This document shows, in pieces, positions 24,580 to 33,033 of a stretch of 53,653 nucleotides of DNA. The stretch lies in contig DWYA01000026.1 in assembly GCA_019118905.1 (NCBI GenBank), forward strand, positions 1-53,653, read 5' to 3'. The translations under genes and the position numbers were made by a program. The notes beneath the pieces are model-generated. The model was given only the letters and a program-made list of their open reading frames with translations. It was not told where the DNA came from and did not search any database. The stretch is from Ruthenibacterium avium. Lineage in GTDB: Bacteria; Bacillota; Clostridia; Oscillospirales; Ruminococcaceae. The stretch's first letter is position 1. Each line of letters starts with the position of its first letter.

Positions 24580-25434
24580 ATGATTCGTATTCTTACCGAT
24601 TCCACCGCCGATTTGCTGCCCGAGGACCTTCATTCTCTCAGCGTTCGTGTGGTTCCGCTTGAAGTTCACTTTGGCGATGAACACTATGAGGACGGCGTTG
24701 ACCTTGGCCACGAACAGTTTTATGAAATGCTGGAACAGGCGCATAAGCTGCCCAGCACCAGCCAGCCCAGCCCAGAGCGTTTTATGGCAGAGTTTGAAAA
24801 CGCGCGGGATGCCGGCGATGATGTCATCTGCATTTTGCTTTCCTCTACCTTGTCCGGCACCTACCAAAGCGCACAGATTGCTGCTGAAGAAGTCGGCTAT
24901 GACCGCATTTTTCTGGTAGACAGCCACACAGCCAGCCTTGCGGCACAGCTCTTGGTGCGCCGCGCCTGTCAGCGTGTGTCTGAAGGGTGGACACCGGAAG
25001 AAATTGTGGATGATTTGCTTGAAGCGCGTGAGCATCTGCATATTTTTGCCATTGTAGATACCTTAAAATACTTACACAAGGGCGGTCGTCTGCCTACTGC
25101 CGCTGCCATCGCGGGCGGTTTGCTTGGCATCAAGCCCGTGATCGGCGTGCAAAACGGAAAAGTGGGGCTGGCCGATAAGGCGCGCGGTTTGCCCGGCGCT
25201 TACGTTGCTATCTTTAAGCAAATTCAAAAGGTTGGCGGCGTGGATGAAGCATGGCCCGTCATGGTTGGCTATACCGGCAAGCGCCACGGCGTTGAGCCGT
25301 TTATCCGCTACACCACCCAAAATCTGCATTTAAGCGAACCGATTGTGCGCCCCATCGGTGCCGTTGTAGGCACCCATGCAGGCCCCGGCGCTGCCGGCAT
25401 TGCATTTTTCTCTTGCCCGCGTCAAGATGTGTAA
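24580..25434 (+). CDS. DegV family fatty-acid-binding protein
   Basis: The 284-residue protein is a DegV/FakB-type carrier; in related systems such proteins present fatty acids to the kinase FakA. Signature parts are ILTDSTADLLPED, the fatty-acid carboxylate-binding TSQPSPERF (about residue 62), LSSTLSGTYQSA and VDSHTASLAAQLL. The C-terminal half has the two-domain fold feature GTHAGPGAAGIAFF. I chose the ATG at 24580 because AAAGGAG stands 9 bp upstream; the ATG six bases earlier would be only 3 bp from it. No fakA is seen in the window. Confidence 0.93.
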   Translation: MIRILTDSTADLLPEDLHSLSVRVVPLEVHFGDEHYEDGVDLGHEQFYEMLEQAHKLPSTSQPSPERFMAEFENARDAGDDVICILLSSTLSGTYQSAQIAAEEVGYDRIFLVDSHTASLAAQLLVRRACQRVSEGWTPEEIVDDLLEAREHLHIFAIVDTLKYLHKGGRLPTAAAIAGGLLGIKPVIGVQNGKVGLADKARGLPGAYVAIFKQIQKVGGVDEAWPVMVGYTGKRHGVEPFIRYTTQNLHLSEPIVRPIGAVVGTHAGPGAAGIAFFSCPRQDV

Positions 25435-25485
25435 TCCGTACAGCAAAAGCACAGCGGTATAAATCTATAATTGATATAAGATAAG

Positions 25486-25522
25486 AGCCTTTCTTCTGTT
25501 GTTCTGAGACAGAAGAAAGGCT
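25486..25522. terminator. Bidirectional terminator between degV and the CpeT-like gene
   Basis: A perfect 14-bp stem (AGCCTTTCTTCTGT and complement) is followed by TTGTTTTTTT on the plus strand. On the minus strand it follows the stop codon of the convergent gene by about 10 bp. Confidence 0.85.
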
Positions 25523-25531
25523 ATTGTTTTT

Positions 25532-26089
25532 TTACTTGTCGGCCACGCAGCGCTCGTAGCGAATCGGCTCGTCATACCCAAAGGTGCGCTTGCCGTTTAC
25601 CTCCATATGCTCCGTCACTTCCAAACACGCTTCGCTGAAGCGCTCGTGCAGGGTGAAACGCAAAACCGGCGTGAACATGCTCACGCTTCCGCCTTCCCAG
25701 ACATCACCCTTTTTCTCGTAGACAGCCGGGGTAAATTTTGCAGATTCATGCAGCGCCTCATACGGTGCGCCGGTAAAGGTTTCCGCCGAAAAGGTGCTTT
25801 TATCAAACCCTTCGGGAATGTCGTAGGAGTGAAGCACAATTTGCTCTCCCTCAGCACGCAGCAAAAACAAGTGCGGCGAAGCATGTTCCGAGCCTTTCGT
25901 GGTGTAGTAGCTTTCTTCCAACAGAAAAACCCCGGCAAAATTCTCCGGCAAACCGGTAATGCGGTCGTTGCACACCGTGTTTTTGTGGCGTGCAAAGGGG
26001 AAATCCTCTCGCCCGTTCTTCTTCATTTCTTCATATTGTGTGCGATTGTCAAAATCGCCCGTCAGCAATGCGGTAAATTCTTGTAACAT
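25532..26089 (-). CDS. Hypothetical protein, possibly CpcT/CpeT-like
   Basis: The 185-residue soluble protein has no signal peptide. Its start, LQEFTALLTGDFDNRTQYEEM, and the later VFLLEESYYTTK and PHLFLLRAEGEQIVLHSYDIPEGF recall the lipocalin-like CpcT/CpeT fold (GDFxNxxQ, then an EQxY strand). Similarity is from memory of the motif only, so the family call is tentative and the known lyase activity should not be assumed in a bacterium without phycobilins. The ATG at 26089 has only a weak AAAGGA about 12 bp upstream. It follows ksgA but across a terminator. Confidence 0.6.
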   Translation of the reverse strand: MLQEFTALLTGDFDNRTQYEEMKKNGREDFPFARHKNTVCNDRITGLPENFAGVFLLEESYYTTKGSEHASPHLFLLRAEGEQIVLHSYDIPEGFDKSTFSAETFTGAPYEALHESAKFTPAVYEKKGDVWEGGSVSMFTPVLRFTLHERFSEACLEVTEHMEVNGKRTFGYDEPIRYERCVADK

Positions 26090-26190
26090 GTTTTGACAGC
26101 GTCCTTTACTTTTTTTGCACAGTATACGCCTCTTTTTTGGCTTTGTCACGCTCTTTCACAGTGTTTTTTCATCTCGTTTTCAGAAAGTTC

Positions 26191-26218
26191 AAAAAGCCTG
26201 CCGAGCGGCAGGCTTTTT
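26191..26218 (-). terminator. Intrinsic terminator after ksgA
   Basis: AAAAAGCCTGCC and GGCAGGCTTTTT form a perfect 12-bp stem with a 4-nt loop. T-tracts are present on both strands; on the minus strand it follows ksgA. Confidence 0.85.
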
Positions 26219-26229
26219 CCATACAAGAA

Positions 26230-27093
26230 TTATGCTTGTTTCGACAGAGCATCGGAAAGTGCGGCATAGTGTTCCAGCGTAAGCTGTTCCGGGCGCGCTG
26301 TCACGGAAATATCCAGCTCCTGCATCGCATCCAACACCTGCGCCTTTGCAATGCCCATTCCGGCGCTGATGGCGTTTGCCGCCGTTTTGCGGCGCTGGCT
26401 GAAGGCTGCCCGAATCACGCGGAACATGTGCTTTTCCTCCTTGGGCTGCACGCAGGGCGCTTCATGCAAGCGCAGCTGAATCACCGCACTTGTCACTTTG
26501 GGTGGGGGGTAAAAACTTCCCGGCTGTACCGTAAACAAAATTTCCGGCTCGGCATAATAATGCACGGCATACGTCACCGCTCCTGCGGCGCGTGTGCCGG
26601 GCTTGGCGCATAAGCGCTCCGCCGCTTCCTTTTGCACCATAACGGTCAAATGCTCGAGCGGCAGACGTTCTTCCAGCAGCTTCATCACGATGGGGCTGGT
26701 GATGTAGTAGGGCAAATTGGCGCACACCGCCACCTTCAACCCCTGAAATTCACGCGCAATTAAAGCGGCCAAATCAATTTTCAACACATCCCCCATCACC
26801 AGTTGAAAATTGTCGTACTCAGCCATCGTTTCCGCTAACAGCGGCGGCAGCCGCTCGTCCACCTCCACGGAAATCACCTTTGCAGCGCATTTGCAAAGCT
26901 CTTTCGTCAATACGCCAATGCCGGGCCCGATTTCCAGCACACCATAGCTTTCGTCAATCCCTGCGGCGTGGACCATTTTGGGACAAATGCCGGGATTCAC
27001 AATAAAGTTCTGGCCAAATCCTTTCGACAAAGCAAAGCCATGGCGTTCACACAGATCTTTTATCACGGAAACATTGGTCAGCTCCAAAGCCAT
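26230..27093 (-). CDS. ksgA: 16S rRNA (adenine1518/1519-N6) dimethyltransferase
   Basis: The 287-residue RsmA/KsgA enzyme dimethylates two adenines in helix 45 of 16S rRNA. The SAM motif is LEIGPGIGVLTKEL (about residues 50-63), preceded by the family start GQNFIVNPGI. The catalytic NLPYYITSPIVM block (N/D-PPY type) is near residue 122, and the C-terminal RNA-binding domain is intact. I chose the ATG at 27093, before which AAGGA stands close. It lies downstream of the S41 gene, separated by a strong hairpin without a T-tract, so co-transcription is possible. Confidence 0.96.
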   Translation of the reverse strand: MALELTNVSVIKDLCERHGFALSKGFGQNFIVNPGICPKMVHAAGIDESYGVLEIGPGIGVLTKELCKCAAKVISVEVDERLPPLLAETMAEYDNFQLVMGDVLKIDLAALIAREFQGLKVAVCANLPYYITSPIVMKLLEERLPLEHLTVMVQKEAAERLCAKPGTRAAGAVTYAVHYYAEPEILFTVQPGSFYPPPKVTSAVIQLRLHEAPCVQPKEEKHMFRVIRAAFSQRRKTAANAISAGMGIAKAQVLDAMQELDISVTARPEQLTLEHYAALSDALSKQA

Positions 27094-27115
27094 CTTCCTT
27101 TCTTTTTTGTCAACA

Positions 27116-27144
27116 TCAGCCGCGCACAAGATGTGCGCGGCTGA
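27116..27144. repeat. 13-bp perfect inverted repeat between the S41 gene and ksgA
   Basis: TCAGCCGCGCACA and TGTGCGCGGCTGA flank a 3-nt loop. No T-tract follows on either strand, so it is not a standard terminator; an mRNA processing or stabilising hairpin is possible. Confidence 0.7.
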
Positions 27145-27164
27145 GCCCATAGAAATCTTATTTT

Positions 27165-28541
27165 TTATGCGGCACTGTCGGAAGAAGCGGTGCTTTCCGT
27201 TTGTGCCGTTGTGTCCGATGCCGCGGGAGCGGTTTCCTGAGAGGTCACCACAGAGGATGCTGCGGGAACCAAGGCGCTTTCTGCGCCGCTTTGGGCACCG
27301 CTTTCAGTACCGGCTGTGCCGGAGGTCATTTGCTGGTTGGTTAAAGCTTCCAGCGCTTTGACGATCTGCGGGTCATTTTGCAGTGTCAAATCGTAAAATG
27401 CACCTTCCTGGTCGGGCGTCAACAAAACTTCTACATCCGGCTTGACACCTGTGCCGTCAAAGCCGGTGCCGTTTTTGGTCACTAAAATACCAATGGTGAA
27501 CGACACCGCTGAACCGTCGGACAAAGCAACCGGGTCACACTGCACGGCACCTTTTCCGGCTGTTCCCACGCCGACAATCTTGGCCTTTCCAAAATCGCGC
27601 AGCGTTGCCGCAAACAGCTCTGCGCCGCCTTCTGTTCCGGCATTCACCACCACTGTCATGGGCAGGGCAATCTCATTATTGTCGGAGGTATCCAGCAGCT
27701 TTGTGGTACCGTCTTTATTCTGCTGGCTGGCAATCGGCCCAACCGGGCACACCGCGTCAATCACGTCTAAGGTATCCGTCAGCGCGCCGCCTTTGTTATT
27801 GCGCACATCAATAATTAAGCTTTGCACCGGAGTTTCCTGCTGGGTGAGCTTTTCCACCTTTTCCACCAGCTCCTCTGCTGTGCGCTGGTTAAACGATGTA
27901 ATCTGTACATAGCCAACGGTCGGCTCCTGCGGCATGACGGAAGTAAACACCGTGGGCATGTCATACTGTCTGCGCTGCAAGTTCAGCGTCTGTTCCTCGG
28001 CATTCATTCGGTTTCTGACAGTAAGGGATACATTGGTGCCCGTATCGCCGCGCAGCAAGCTTTCAATTTGGGCAGCGGTCAACGATTTCACGTCGACATC
28101 GCCCACTTTCAGCAAATAGTAATCGGTTGTAATAGACACATCTGCGGCAGGGCTGGCGGGATACACGCGAATCACGCGCGCATAACCGCTGGCGTCTTTG
28201 GCGACATCCATACCCACACCGGCTACACTGCCGCTTTGCACCTGCTGCCATTCGCTGTACTGCTTCACTGTATAGTAATTTGCATATTTATCGCCCGTGC
28301 CCGTCAAATATCCGGCGGCTAAATAGTCCATCAAGGTATCCTCATTGATTTCGCCGTAATAGCTGCCGCGTACCGCTTTATCAATTTCGGATATTTTATT
28401 GTACATGGTTTCTTTTTCACGCACACTGGAAACGGTGTTGTCAAACATGCGCATGGAAAGAAGCATGGTGACGCTGAACGTTACAGTCATTGCAATAATC
28501 GCAATCGCCACTGCAAGATTGACAGTAATTTTTTTATTCAT
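27165..28541 (-). CDS. S41-family C-terminal processing peptidase homologue, nucleophile missing
   Basis: The 458-residue protein has an N-terminal membrane helix (about residues 9-30), a PDZ domain (about residues 90-180, GVGMDVAKDASGYARVIRVYP), an S41 core, and a Ser/Ala/Thr/Glu-rich C-terminal tail of about 60 residues. In active CtpA/Tsp enzymes the core reads NGGSASASE with the nucleophile at the second serine. Here the aligned stretch is NAGTEGGAE, so Gly305 replaces it, while the acid/base partners Asp316 and Lys330 (GTAGKGAVQ) remain. It is probably a non-catalytic scaffold or regulator. GGAG lies 7 bp before the ATG. It follows ftsE-ftsX-M23 in one orientation. Confidence 0.88.
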   Translation of the reverse strand: MNKKITVNLAVAIAIIAMTVTFSVTMLLSMRMFDNTVSSVREKETMYNKISEIDKAVRGSYYGEINEDTLMDYLAAGYLTGTGDKYANYYTVKQYSEWQQVQSGSVAGVGMDVAKDASGYARVIRVYPASPAADVSITTDYYLLKVGDVDVKSLTAAQIESLLRGDTGTNVSLTVRNRMNAEEQTLNLQRRQYDMPTVFTSVMPQEPTVGYVQITSFNQRTAEELVEKVEKLTQQETPVQSLIIDVRNNKGGALTDTLDVIDAVCPVGPIASQQNKDGTTKLLDTSDNNEIALPMTVVVNAGTEGGAELFAATLRDFGKAKIVGVGTAGKGAVQCDPVALSDGSAVSFTIGILVTKNGTGFDGTGVKPDVEVLLTPDQEGAFYDLTLQNDPQIVKALEALTNQQMTSGTAGTESGAQSGAESALVPAASSVVTSQETAPAASDTTAQTESTASSDSAA

Positions 28542-28568
28542 CCGAGCGCTCCTTTTCAGCAAAAATTA

Positions 28569-28602
28569 CATCCGCACACCACTGGATCAGCTTGTGCGGA
28601 TG
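28569..28602 (-). terminator. Hairpin with T-tract between the M23 and S41 genes
   Basis: CATCCGCACA and TGTGCGGATG form a 10-bp stem, followed on the minus strand by TAATTTTTG. It may partly terminate ftsEX-M23 transcripts or attenuate expression of the S41 gene. Confidence 0.65.
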
Positions 28603-28612
28603 CTGTCATTTT

Positions 28613-29809
28613 TTACCAGTACAACTGGCTTTCAATATTGGGGTCTAAGTACGGACGAACACTGGTCGGAGAGCCGTTTACGTCCAGTTCAAAGTGCAAA
28701 TGGTTTCCCGTGGAGTTACCCGTGCTTCCAACATAACCAATCAGCTGGCCTTTTTGCACCACAACACCATCTGTAATGCCGGCGGCGCGGCTGCTCATGT
28801 GGCCGTAAACCGTGACATGCGAAGAAGAATGGCTGATTTTTACGCATGTGCCATAGCTCCAGTGCGCAGTGGTGGAAACCACACCGGCAGCCGTCGCATA
28901 AATGGGCGTTCCGGCAGGAGCAGGAATGTCAAGGCCGCGGTGAACGTCCTTCACACCGTGAATCAAGCGCGTAACGCCATAATCGGAAGAAATGCGGTAA
29001 TATCCGGGAATGGGCCAGTAAAATTCACCGTTATCGGCAATATAGTTTTGGTCGGCGCTGCTCTCCGCCACCCACTGCGCCCACTTGGCTTCTTCCGCTT
29101 TGTACTGTGCCTGGGTATCGGCCAGTGCGGCGTTCAGCGCTTCTTCCTGTGCTTTTGCTTCATCAACCATGTTATTGGCAGCTACAATGGCGCTCGCCAG
29201 TTCTTGCTGGCTGGCTTCCAACTGCTGCTCTTGGGCATTGAGGCCATCCAAATCGGTTTGAATTTCAGCTGCTTTGGCCTCCATTGCGGCGCGCTGCTCT
29301 TTCAAGTTGTTAATCACTTCGTCATTGCTCAACGTGATGGTGCGCAAGTTTTCCGAAAAGCGAAGCACGTCGGAAACTTCCTCCAAGCCCATCAAGACAC
29401 TAAGCGGGTTTGAACGCTGCATCTCATACATCGCACGCAAGCGTTCGCTGAGCAAATCCTGTGCTTGCTCCACCTTTTGCACCTGTACAGCCAGCTCCGC
29501 CTGCTTTTGCTCCAAATCGGTACGGCGCTGAGCAATATCCTGCTTTAAAGCATCAATCTGTGCGCGCACAGTCGCCTCTTTTTTCTGGTAAAACTCGCTC
29601 ATCTGTTCGGCTTTGGCAGCATCATTCTGATTTGCCTGAATCTGCGCGTTCAAATCGTCCAGCTGCTGCTCCAAGCGCTCCAGCTCTGCCTTAATCTCAT
29701 CGCCGGTATCGGCGTACACCAGATTAGCCATGGGAACTACGAGTGTTCCCAACATCAAAAGAACCAAAACAGCGCTGACAACGCGAACAATCCACTTTTG
29801 TTTTTCCAT
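28613..29809 (-). CDS. Murein hydrolase activator / M23 peptidase with coiled coil (EnvC/PcsB-like)
   Basis: The 398-residue exported protein has a signal peptide or anchor (residues 1-33), two long coiled-coil segments (about residues 37-130 and 165-250), and a C-terminal M23 domain. Metal ligands His290 and Asp294 (HRGLD) and His370/His372 (NHLHFE) plus YGHM are all present, so the domain should be active against peptidoglycan cross-links. It overlaps the ribosome site with the ftsX stop (start 3 bp after it), so it is very likely controlled by FtsEX, as are EnvC, CwlO and PcsB. Confidence 0.92.
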   Translation of the reverse strand: MEKQKWIVRVVSAVLVLLMLGTLVVPMANLVYADTGDEIKAELERLEQQLDDLNAQIQANQNDAAKAEQMSEFYQKKEATVRAQIDALKQDIAQRRTDLEQKQAELAVQVQKVEQAQDLLSERLRAMYEMQRSNPLSVLMGLEEVSDVLRFSENLRTITLSNDEVINNLKEQRAAMEAKAAEIQTDLDGLNAQEQQLEASQQELASAIVAANNMVDEAKAQEEALNAALADTQAQYKAEEAKWAQWVAESSADQNYIADNGEFYWPIPGYYRISSDYGVTRLIHGVKDVHRGLDIPAPAGTPIYATAAGVVSTTAHWSYGTCVKISHSSSHVTVYGHMSSRAAGITDGVVVQKGQLIGYVGSTGNSTGNHLHFELDVNGSPTSVRPYLDPNIESQLYW

Positions 29810-29811
29810 TC

Positions 29812-30735
29812 TTACACCTTCAAATGTTTGCGGATGCTGGTCGCACAGCCCGTACTGCCGATAAACATCCCGAAAGCTACGAATCCAATCAACAAGGGCA
29901 CCACAATGTCACCCACGGGATACAAATAACCAATCAATTCGGCGGCAATTCCGTCCGTCTCGCGCTGCAAGCCGTTGATGAGCGCGTAATAACAGCCGGA
30001 TACAATGCCGGTTGCAATCAGCCCCGACAGCGCCCCTACCGTCATGCCTTCCACAAAGAACGGCAGCCGAATAAAGGCATTGGTCGCGCCGACAAATTTC
30101 ATAATGTTGATTTCTTTTCGACGTGCAAACACCGTCAGCTTAATGGTATTGCTGATCACCACGACGCTCACGGTTCCCAGCACCGCCACAAGGCCCCAGC
30201 CGACAATGGTCACCACACGCTTTAAGCTGATAAACATATCGGAAAATTCGCTGGGGGATTCCACGCGGTAAAACGCTCCGCCCGCAACCGATTGAATTTG
30301 CTGCACGGTTTGATCCAGCAAGCTGACATCCTCAATCGAGATACGGAAAGAGGCGGGCAGCGGGTTTTCCAAGTTGCCTTCACCGGCATAAGCGTCCAGC
30401 AGTGCCGCATCGGCGCCCATCTGCGCTTTCATTTCTTCAATGGCCTGTGCTTTCGACACAAAATCACACGTTGCAACGTTGTCCAGCGCGGCAATCTGCT
30501 CGCCCAGCGCCGTGAGCTGCTCCTCGGGATACTCGTCCGAAACAAAGCACTCAATCTCGTTTTTACTGCCGAGGTAATCCACAAAGTTGTTGACATTCAC
30601 ACTCAGCAAAACGGCCACACCCGTAATAAACAGGCAAGCCGTCAATACACCCATCGAGGCCAGCGTCATCAGGCGGTTTGTCACCATGCTGTGCCAGCCC
30701 TGCTTTACCAAATACCGAAAACCGGAAAAATTCAT
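29812..30735 (-). CDS. ftsX: Cell division ABC transporter permease FtsX
   Basis: The 307-residue membrane protein has one N-terminal helix (about residues 25-45), an outer domain of about 140 residues and three C-terminal helices, the FtsX layout. The start RYLVKQGWHSMVTNRLMTLASMGVL and the later VFARRKEINIMKFVGATNAFIRLPFFVEG are family hallmarks. With FtsE it transmits ATP hydrolysis to an outside murein hydrolase, here probably the adjacent M23 protein. Its ATG overlaps the ftsE stop codon (ATGA), implying coupled translation. Confidence 0.95.
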   Translation of the reverse strand: MNFSGFRYLVKQGWHSMVTNRLMTLASMGVLTACLFITGVAVLLSVNVNNFVDYLGSKNEIECFVSDEYPEEQLTALGEQIAALDNVATCDFVSKAQAIEEMKAQMGADAALLDAYAGEGNLENPLPASFRISIEDVSLLDQTVQQIQSVAGGAFYRVESPSEFSDMFISLKRVVTIVGWGLVAVLGTVSVVVISNTIKLTVFARRKEINIMKFVGATNAFIRLPFFVEGMTVGALSGLIATGIVSGCYYALINGLQRETDGIAAELIGYLYPVGDIVVPLLIGFVAFGMFIGSTGCATSIRKHLKV

Positions 30736-31550
30736 TCCTGTGCGCCCTCCTTCCCATCGGCTTGAGACGCATAAGAACGCTGCGGCGCTGCCGTTCTGCG
30801 TGCACTGCCCTCCCGGCGCGACGGGGCAGCCGTGCGCTGGGGCGCAGCGGGCTGCGCACTGCGGCGGGGCTTCGGCGGGGTATCCTTTACCACTTCGCCG
30901 TGGTCAATGGTAATAATGCGCTTATTAAATCGCATTGCCAAATCGCGTTCGTGCGTTACCACCACCACGGTCGTTCCCACCGTGTTGATGGCCTGAAGCA
31001 GCTCCATAATTTCAATGGACAGTTCCGGGTCAATATTTCCCGTCGGCTCGTCCGCAATAATGATAGGCGGCGAATGCACCAAGGCACGCGCTAAAGCAAT
31101 ACGCTGCTGCTCACCGCCGGAAAGCTCCTGCGGCAGGCTGTATGCTTTGTTGCCAAGCCCCACCAAATTTAACACATACGGAACGCGCCGCTTAATTTGG
31201 CGTTCGGGGATATTGGTGACACGCATAGCAAACGCCACATTTTCGTAAGCCGTCATGGTGGGAATCAAGCGGAAATCCTGAAACACCACGCCAAGCTGTC
31301 TGCGAAAATAGGGAATTTGTCTTTGGCGCATTTTGTTTAAATTTAAGCCGTTGACAAACACCTGTCCTTCGGTAGCCACTTCCTCGCGCAGAATCAGCTT
31401 TAAAAAAGTTGATTTTCCCGCGCCGGAGTGCCCCAGCACAAAGGCGAACTCGCCTTTTTTAATGTGAAGGTTTACGTCGTTGAGCGCCAGAATATCCGGG
31501 CTTTTCCCAATTCCCTCGTAAACCTTTTTTACGCCTTCCAATCGAATCAT
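30732..31550 (-). CDS. ftsE: Cell division ATP-binding protein FtsE with C-terminal tail
   Basis: The 272-residue ABC ATPase partners FtsX. Walker A GHSGAGKST (about residues 39-47), Q-loop VVFQDFRLIPTMT, signature LSGGEQQRIALARAL and Walker B IIIADEPTGNID are complete. Ordinary FtsE ends near residue 225; here about 45 further residues rich in Arg, Pro, Ala and Ser follow (RRSAQPAAPQRTAAPSRREG). The tail is basic and low-complexity and may bind nucleic acid, lipid or a partner. The ATG at 31550 has GAGGAG about 10 bp upstream. Confidence 0.94.
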   Translation of the reverse strand: MIRLEGVKKVYEGIGKSPDILALNDVNLHIKKGEFAFVLGHSGAGKSTFLKLILREEVATEGQVFVNGLNLNKMRQRQIPYFRRQLGVVFQDFRLIPTMTAYENVAFAMRVTNIPERQIKRRVPYVLNLVGLGNKAYSLPQELSGGEQQRIALARALVHSPPIIIADEPTGNIDPELSIEIMELLQAINTVGTTVVVVTHERDLAMRFNKRIITIDHGEVVKDTPPKPRRSAQPAAPQRTAAPSRREGSARRTAAPQRSYASQADGKEGAQE

Positions 31551-31677
31551 AAGCTTTTTTCTCCTCTGTCCGATGCCAAAGCATCCACGTCCCCGCACTT
31601 TTTAAAAACGCGCGGCTTGCTTTTCGTCCTCAGGCTGCCACCCGGCTGGATGTCGTTTTATTCGGCGGGCTTGCCTT

Positions 31678-32763
31678 TTAATATTTTGCAGGGTTTGCCG
31701 ACAGATATTTCTTTACCATCAAAGCCACTTTAAACACGATTGCGTCATCAAATTCGCGCAAATCCAAGCCCGTCAGCTTTTTAATCTTTTCCAAACGATA
31801 CACCAAAGTGTTGCGGTGTACAAACAGGCCGCGGCTTGTTTCCGACACATTCAGGTTGTTTTCAAAAAAGCGCTGAATGGTAAACAGTGTTTCTGCATCC
31901 AAGCTTTCGATGCTGCCCTGCTTGAACACCTCGCGCAGGAACATCTCGCAAAGGGTGGTAGGCAGCTGGTAAATCAAGCGCGCAATGCCCAAGTTATCAT
32001 AGCTGATAATCGACTGCTCGGTGTCGAACACTTTGCCCACTTCCATGGCAATCTGCGCTTCTTTAAAGCTGGTAGCAAGGTCTTTCACGTTGCTGATCGG
32101 CGTGCCGATGCCAACCACCGACTTAATATAATGCTCGCCGTTGAGTGTGTCCACAATGGACGAAGCCAGCTTATGCAGGTCTTTGCGGTCAATACCGCGC
32201 TTAATTTCCTTTACCAAAACGGTGTCGCTTTCATTGATGTTGAACACAAAGTCCTTCTGCTTATCGGGGAACAGGCCCGATACCACATCGTAAGCGGAAA
32301 TATCTGTGCCGGAAGTCACGCGAATCAAAAACACGACGCGGGACATATCCGTAGCGAAGTGCAGCTCACGCGCTTTGGCGTAAATATCGCCGGGCAGAAT
32401 ATTGTCCAAAACGACATTTTTAATGAAGTTTGCTTTGTCAAACTTTTCGTCGTAATACTGCTTGATGTTTTGCAGGCTGATTGCCAAAAGCGCAGCGTAA
32501 CGCGCGGCGGCGTCGTCGGTTCCTTCTACCAAAACTGCATAATCACTGCGTTTATTGGCACCGAACAGATGGTAGGTAAAGCCATCGCGCACAAACATTT
32601 CCCCAGCGGTCAGCCTGTCGGCTGCAATGCCCTCGCGCACCTCGCCGATTCTGTTCAGATCGGAACACGAGATAATTGCTCCCGTTTCGTCCACAACGCC
32701 GATCATTCGATCTATGGCGTCCTTCATCTGATAGACTACCCCTTGAAACACTCTGTTGGCCAT
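31678..32763 (-). CDS. CdaR/PucR-type transcriptional regulator
   Basis: The 361-residue protein ends in a PucR-family helix-turn-helix (NLNVSETSRGLFVHRNTLVYRLEKI, about residues 305-330) followed by the usual LREFDDAIVFKVALMV. The middle region is GGDEF-like without a catalytic motif, and the N-terminus resembles the diacid-recognition domain, as in sugar-diacid regulator CdaR. Ligand and targets are unknown. Its own promoter (TTGCAA-N17-TAAAAT) lies 110 bp upstream, and ftsE follows after 127 bp, so it may control ftsEX, a neighbourhood recurrent in clostridia. Confidence 0.88.
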   Translation of the reverse strand: MANRVFQGVVYQMKDAIDRMIGVVDETGAIISCSDLNRIGEVREGIAADRLTAGEMFVRDGFTYHLFGANKRSDYAVLVEGTDDAAARYAALLAISLQNIKQYYDEKFDKANFIKNVVLDNILPGDIYAKARELHFATDMSRVVFLIRVTSGTDISAYDVVSGLFPDKQKDFVFNINESDTVLVKEIKRGIDRKDLHKLASSIVDTLNGEHYIKSVVGIGTPISNVKDLATSFKEAQIAMEVGKVFDTEQSIISYDNLGIARLIYQLPTTLCEMFLREVFKQGSIESLDAETLFTIQRFFENNLNVSETSRGLFVHRNTLVYRLEKIKKLTGLDLREFDDAIVFKVALMVKKYLSANPAKY

Positions 32764-32871
32764 AATTACCCTTTTCCCTTCTTTATTTGCTCTGTCGGAC
32801 TATGCCGCATGGTCATGTTTTTCAAGACATTTGTTGTGAATTTCACCAATTCACTTCCAAGCTTACTCTCT

Positions 32872-32900
32872 ATTTTACACAATAATTATGACTTTTGCAA
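32872..32900 (-). promoter_or_regulatory. Promoter for the CdaR-type regulator
   Basis: TTGCAA (32895-32900), a 17-bp spacer and TAAAAT (32872-32877) are on the minus strand. The rest of 32764-33033 is AT-rich and shows no gene. Confidence 0.7.
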
Positions 32901-33033
32901 CATATTTCCACAAACTATTTCCCTCTTTATTGTGGAATATGGGAAAAGGCTTTTATCCAAAGGGAAACCCCACGTTTTATCATATCGTGTAAATGTGTTA
33001 ATTTCTTTAAATCCGAGGGCATCTGCCAAGTTT

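Noticed and set aside
32880..33000. DnaA-box-like words (TTTCCACA, TTGTGGAA, TTATCC) in an AT-rich gap
   Set aside because: None matches TTATNCACA exactly, and no dnaA, dnaN or other origin-linked gene is near.
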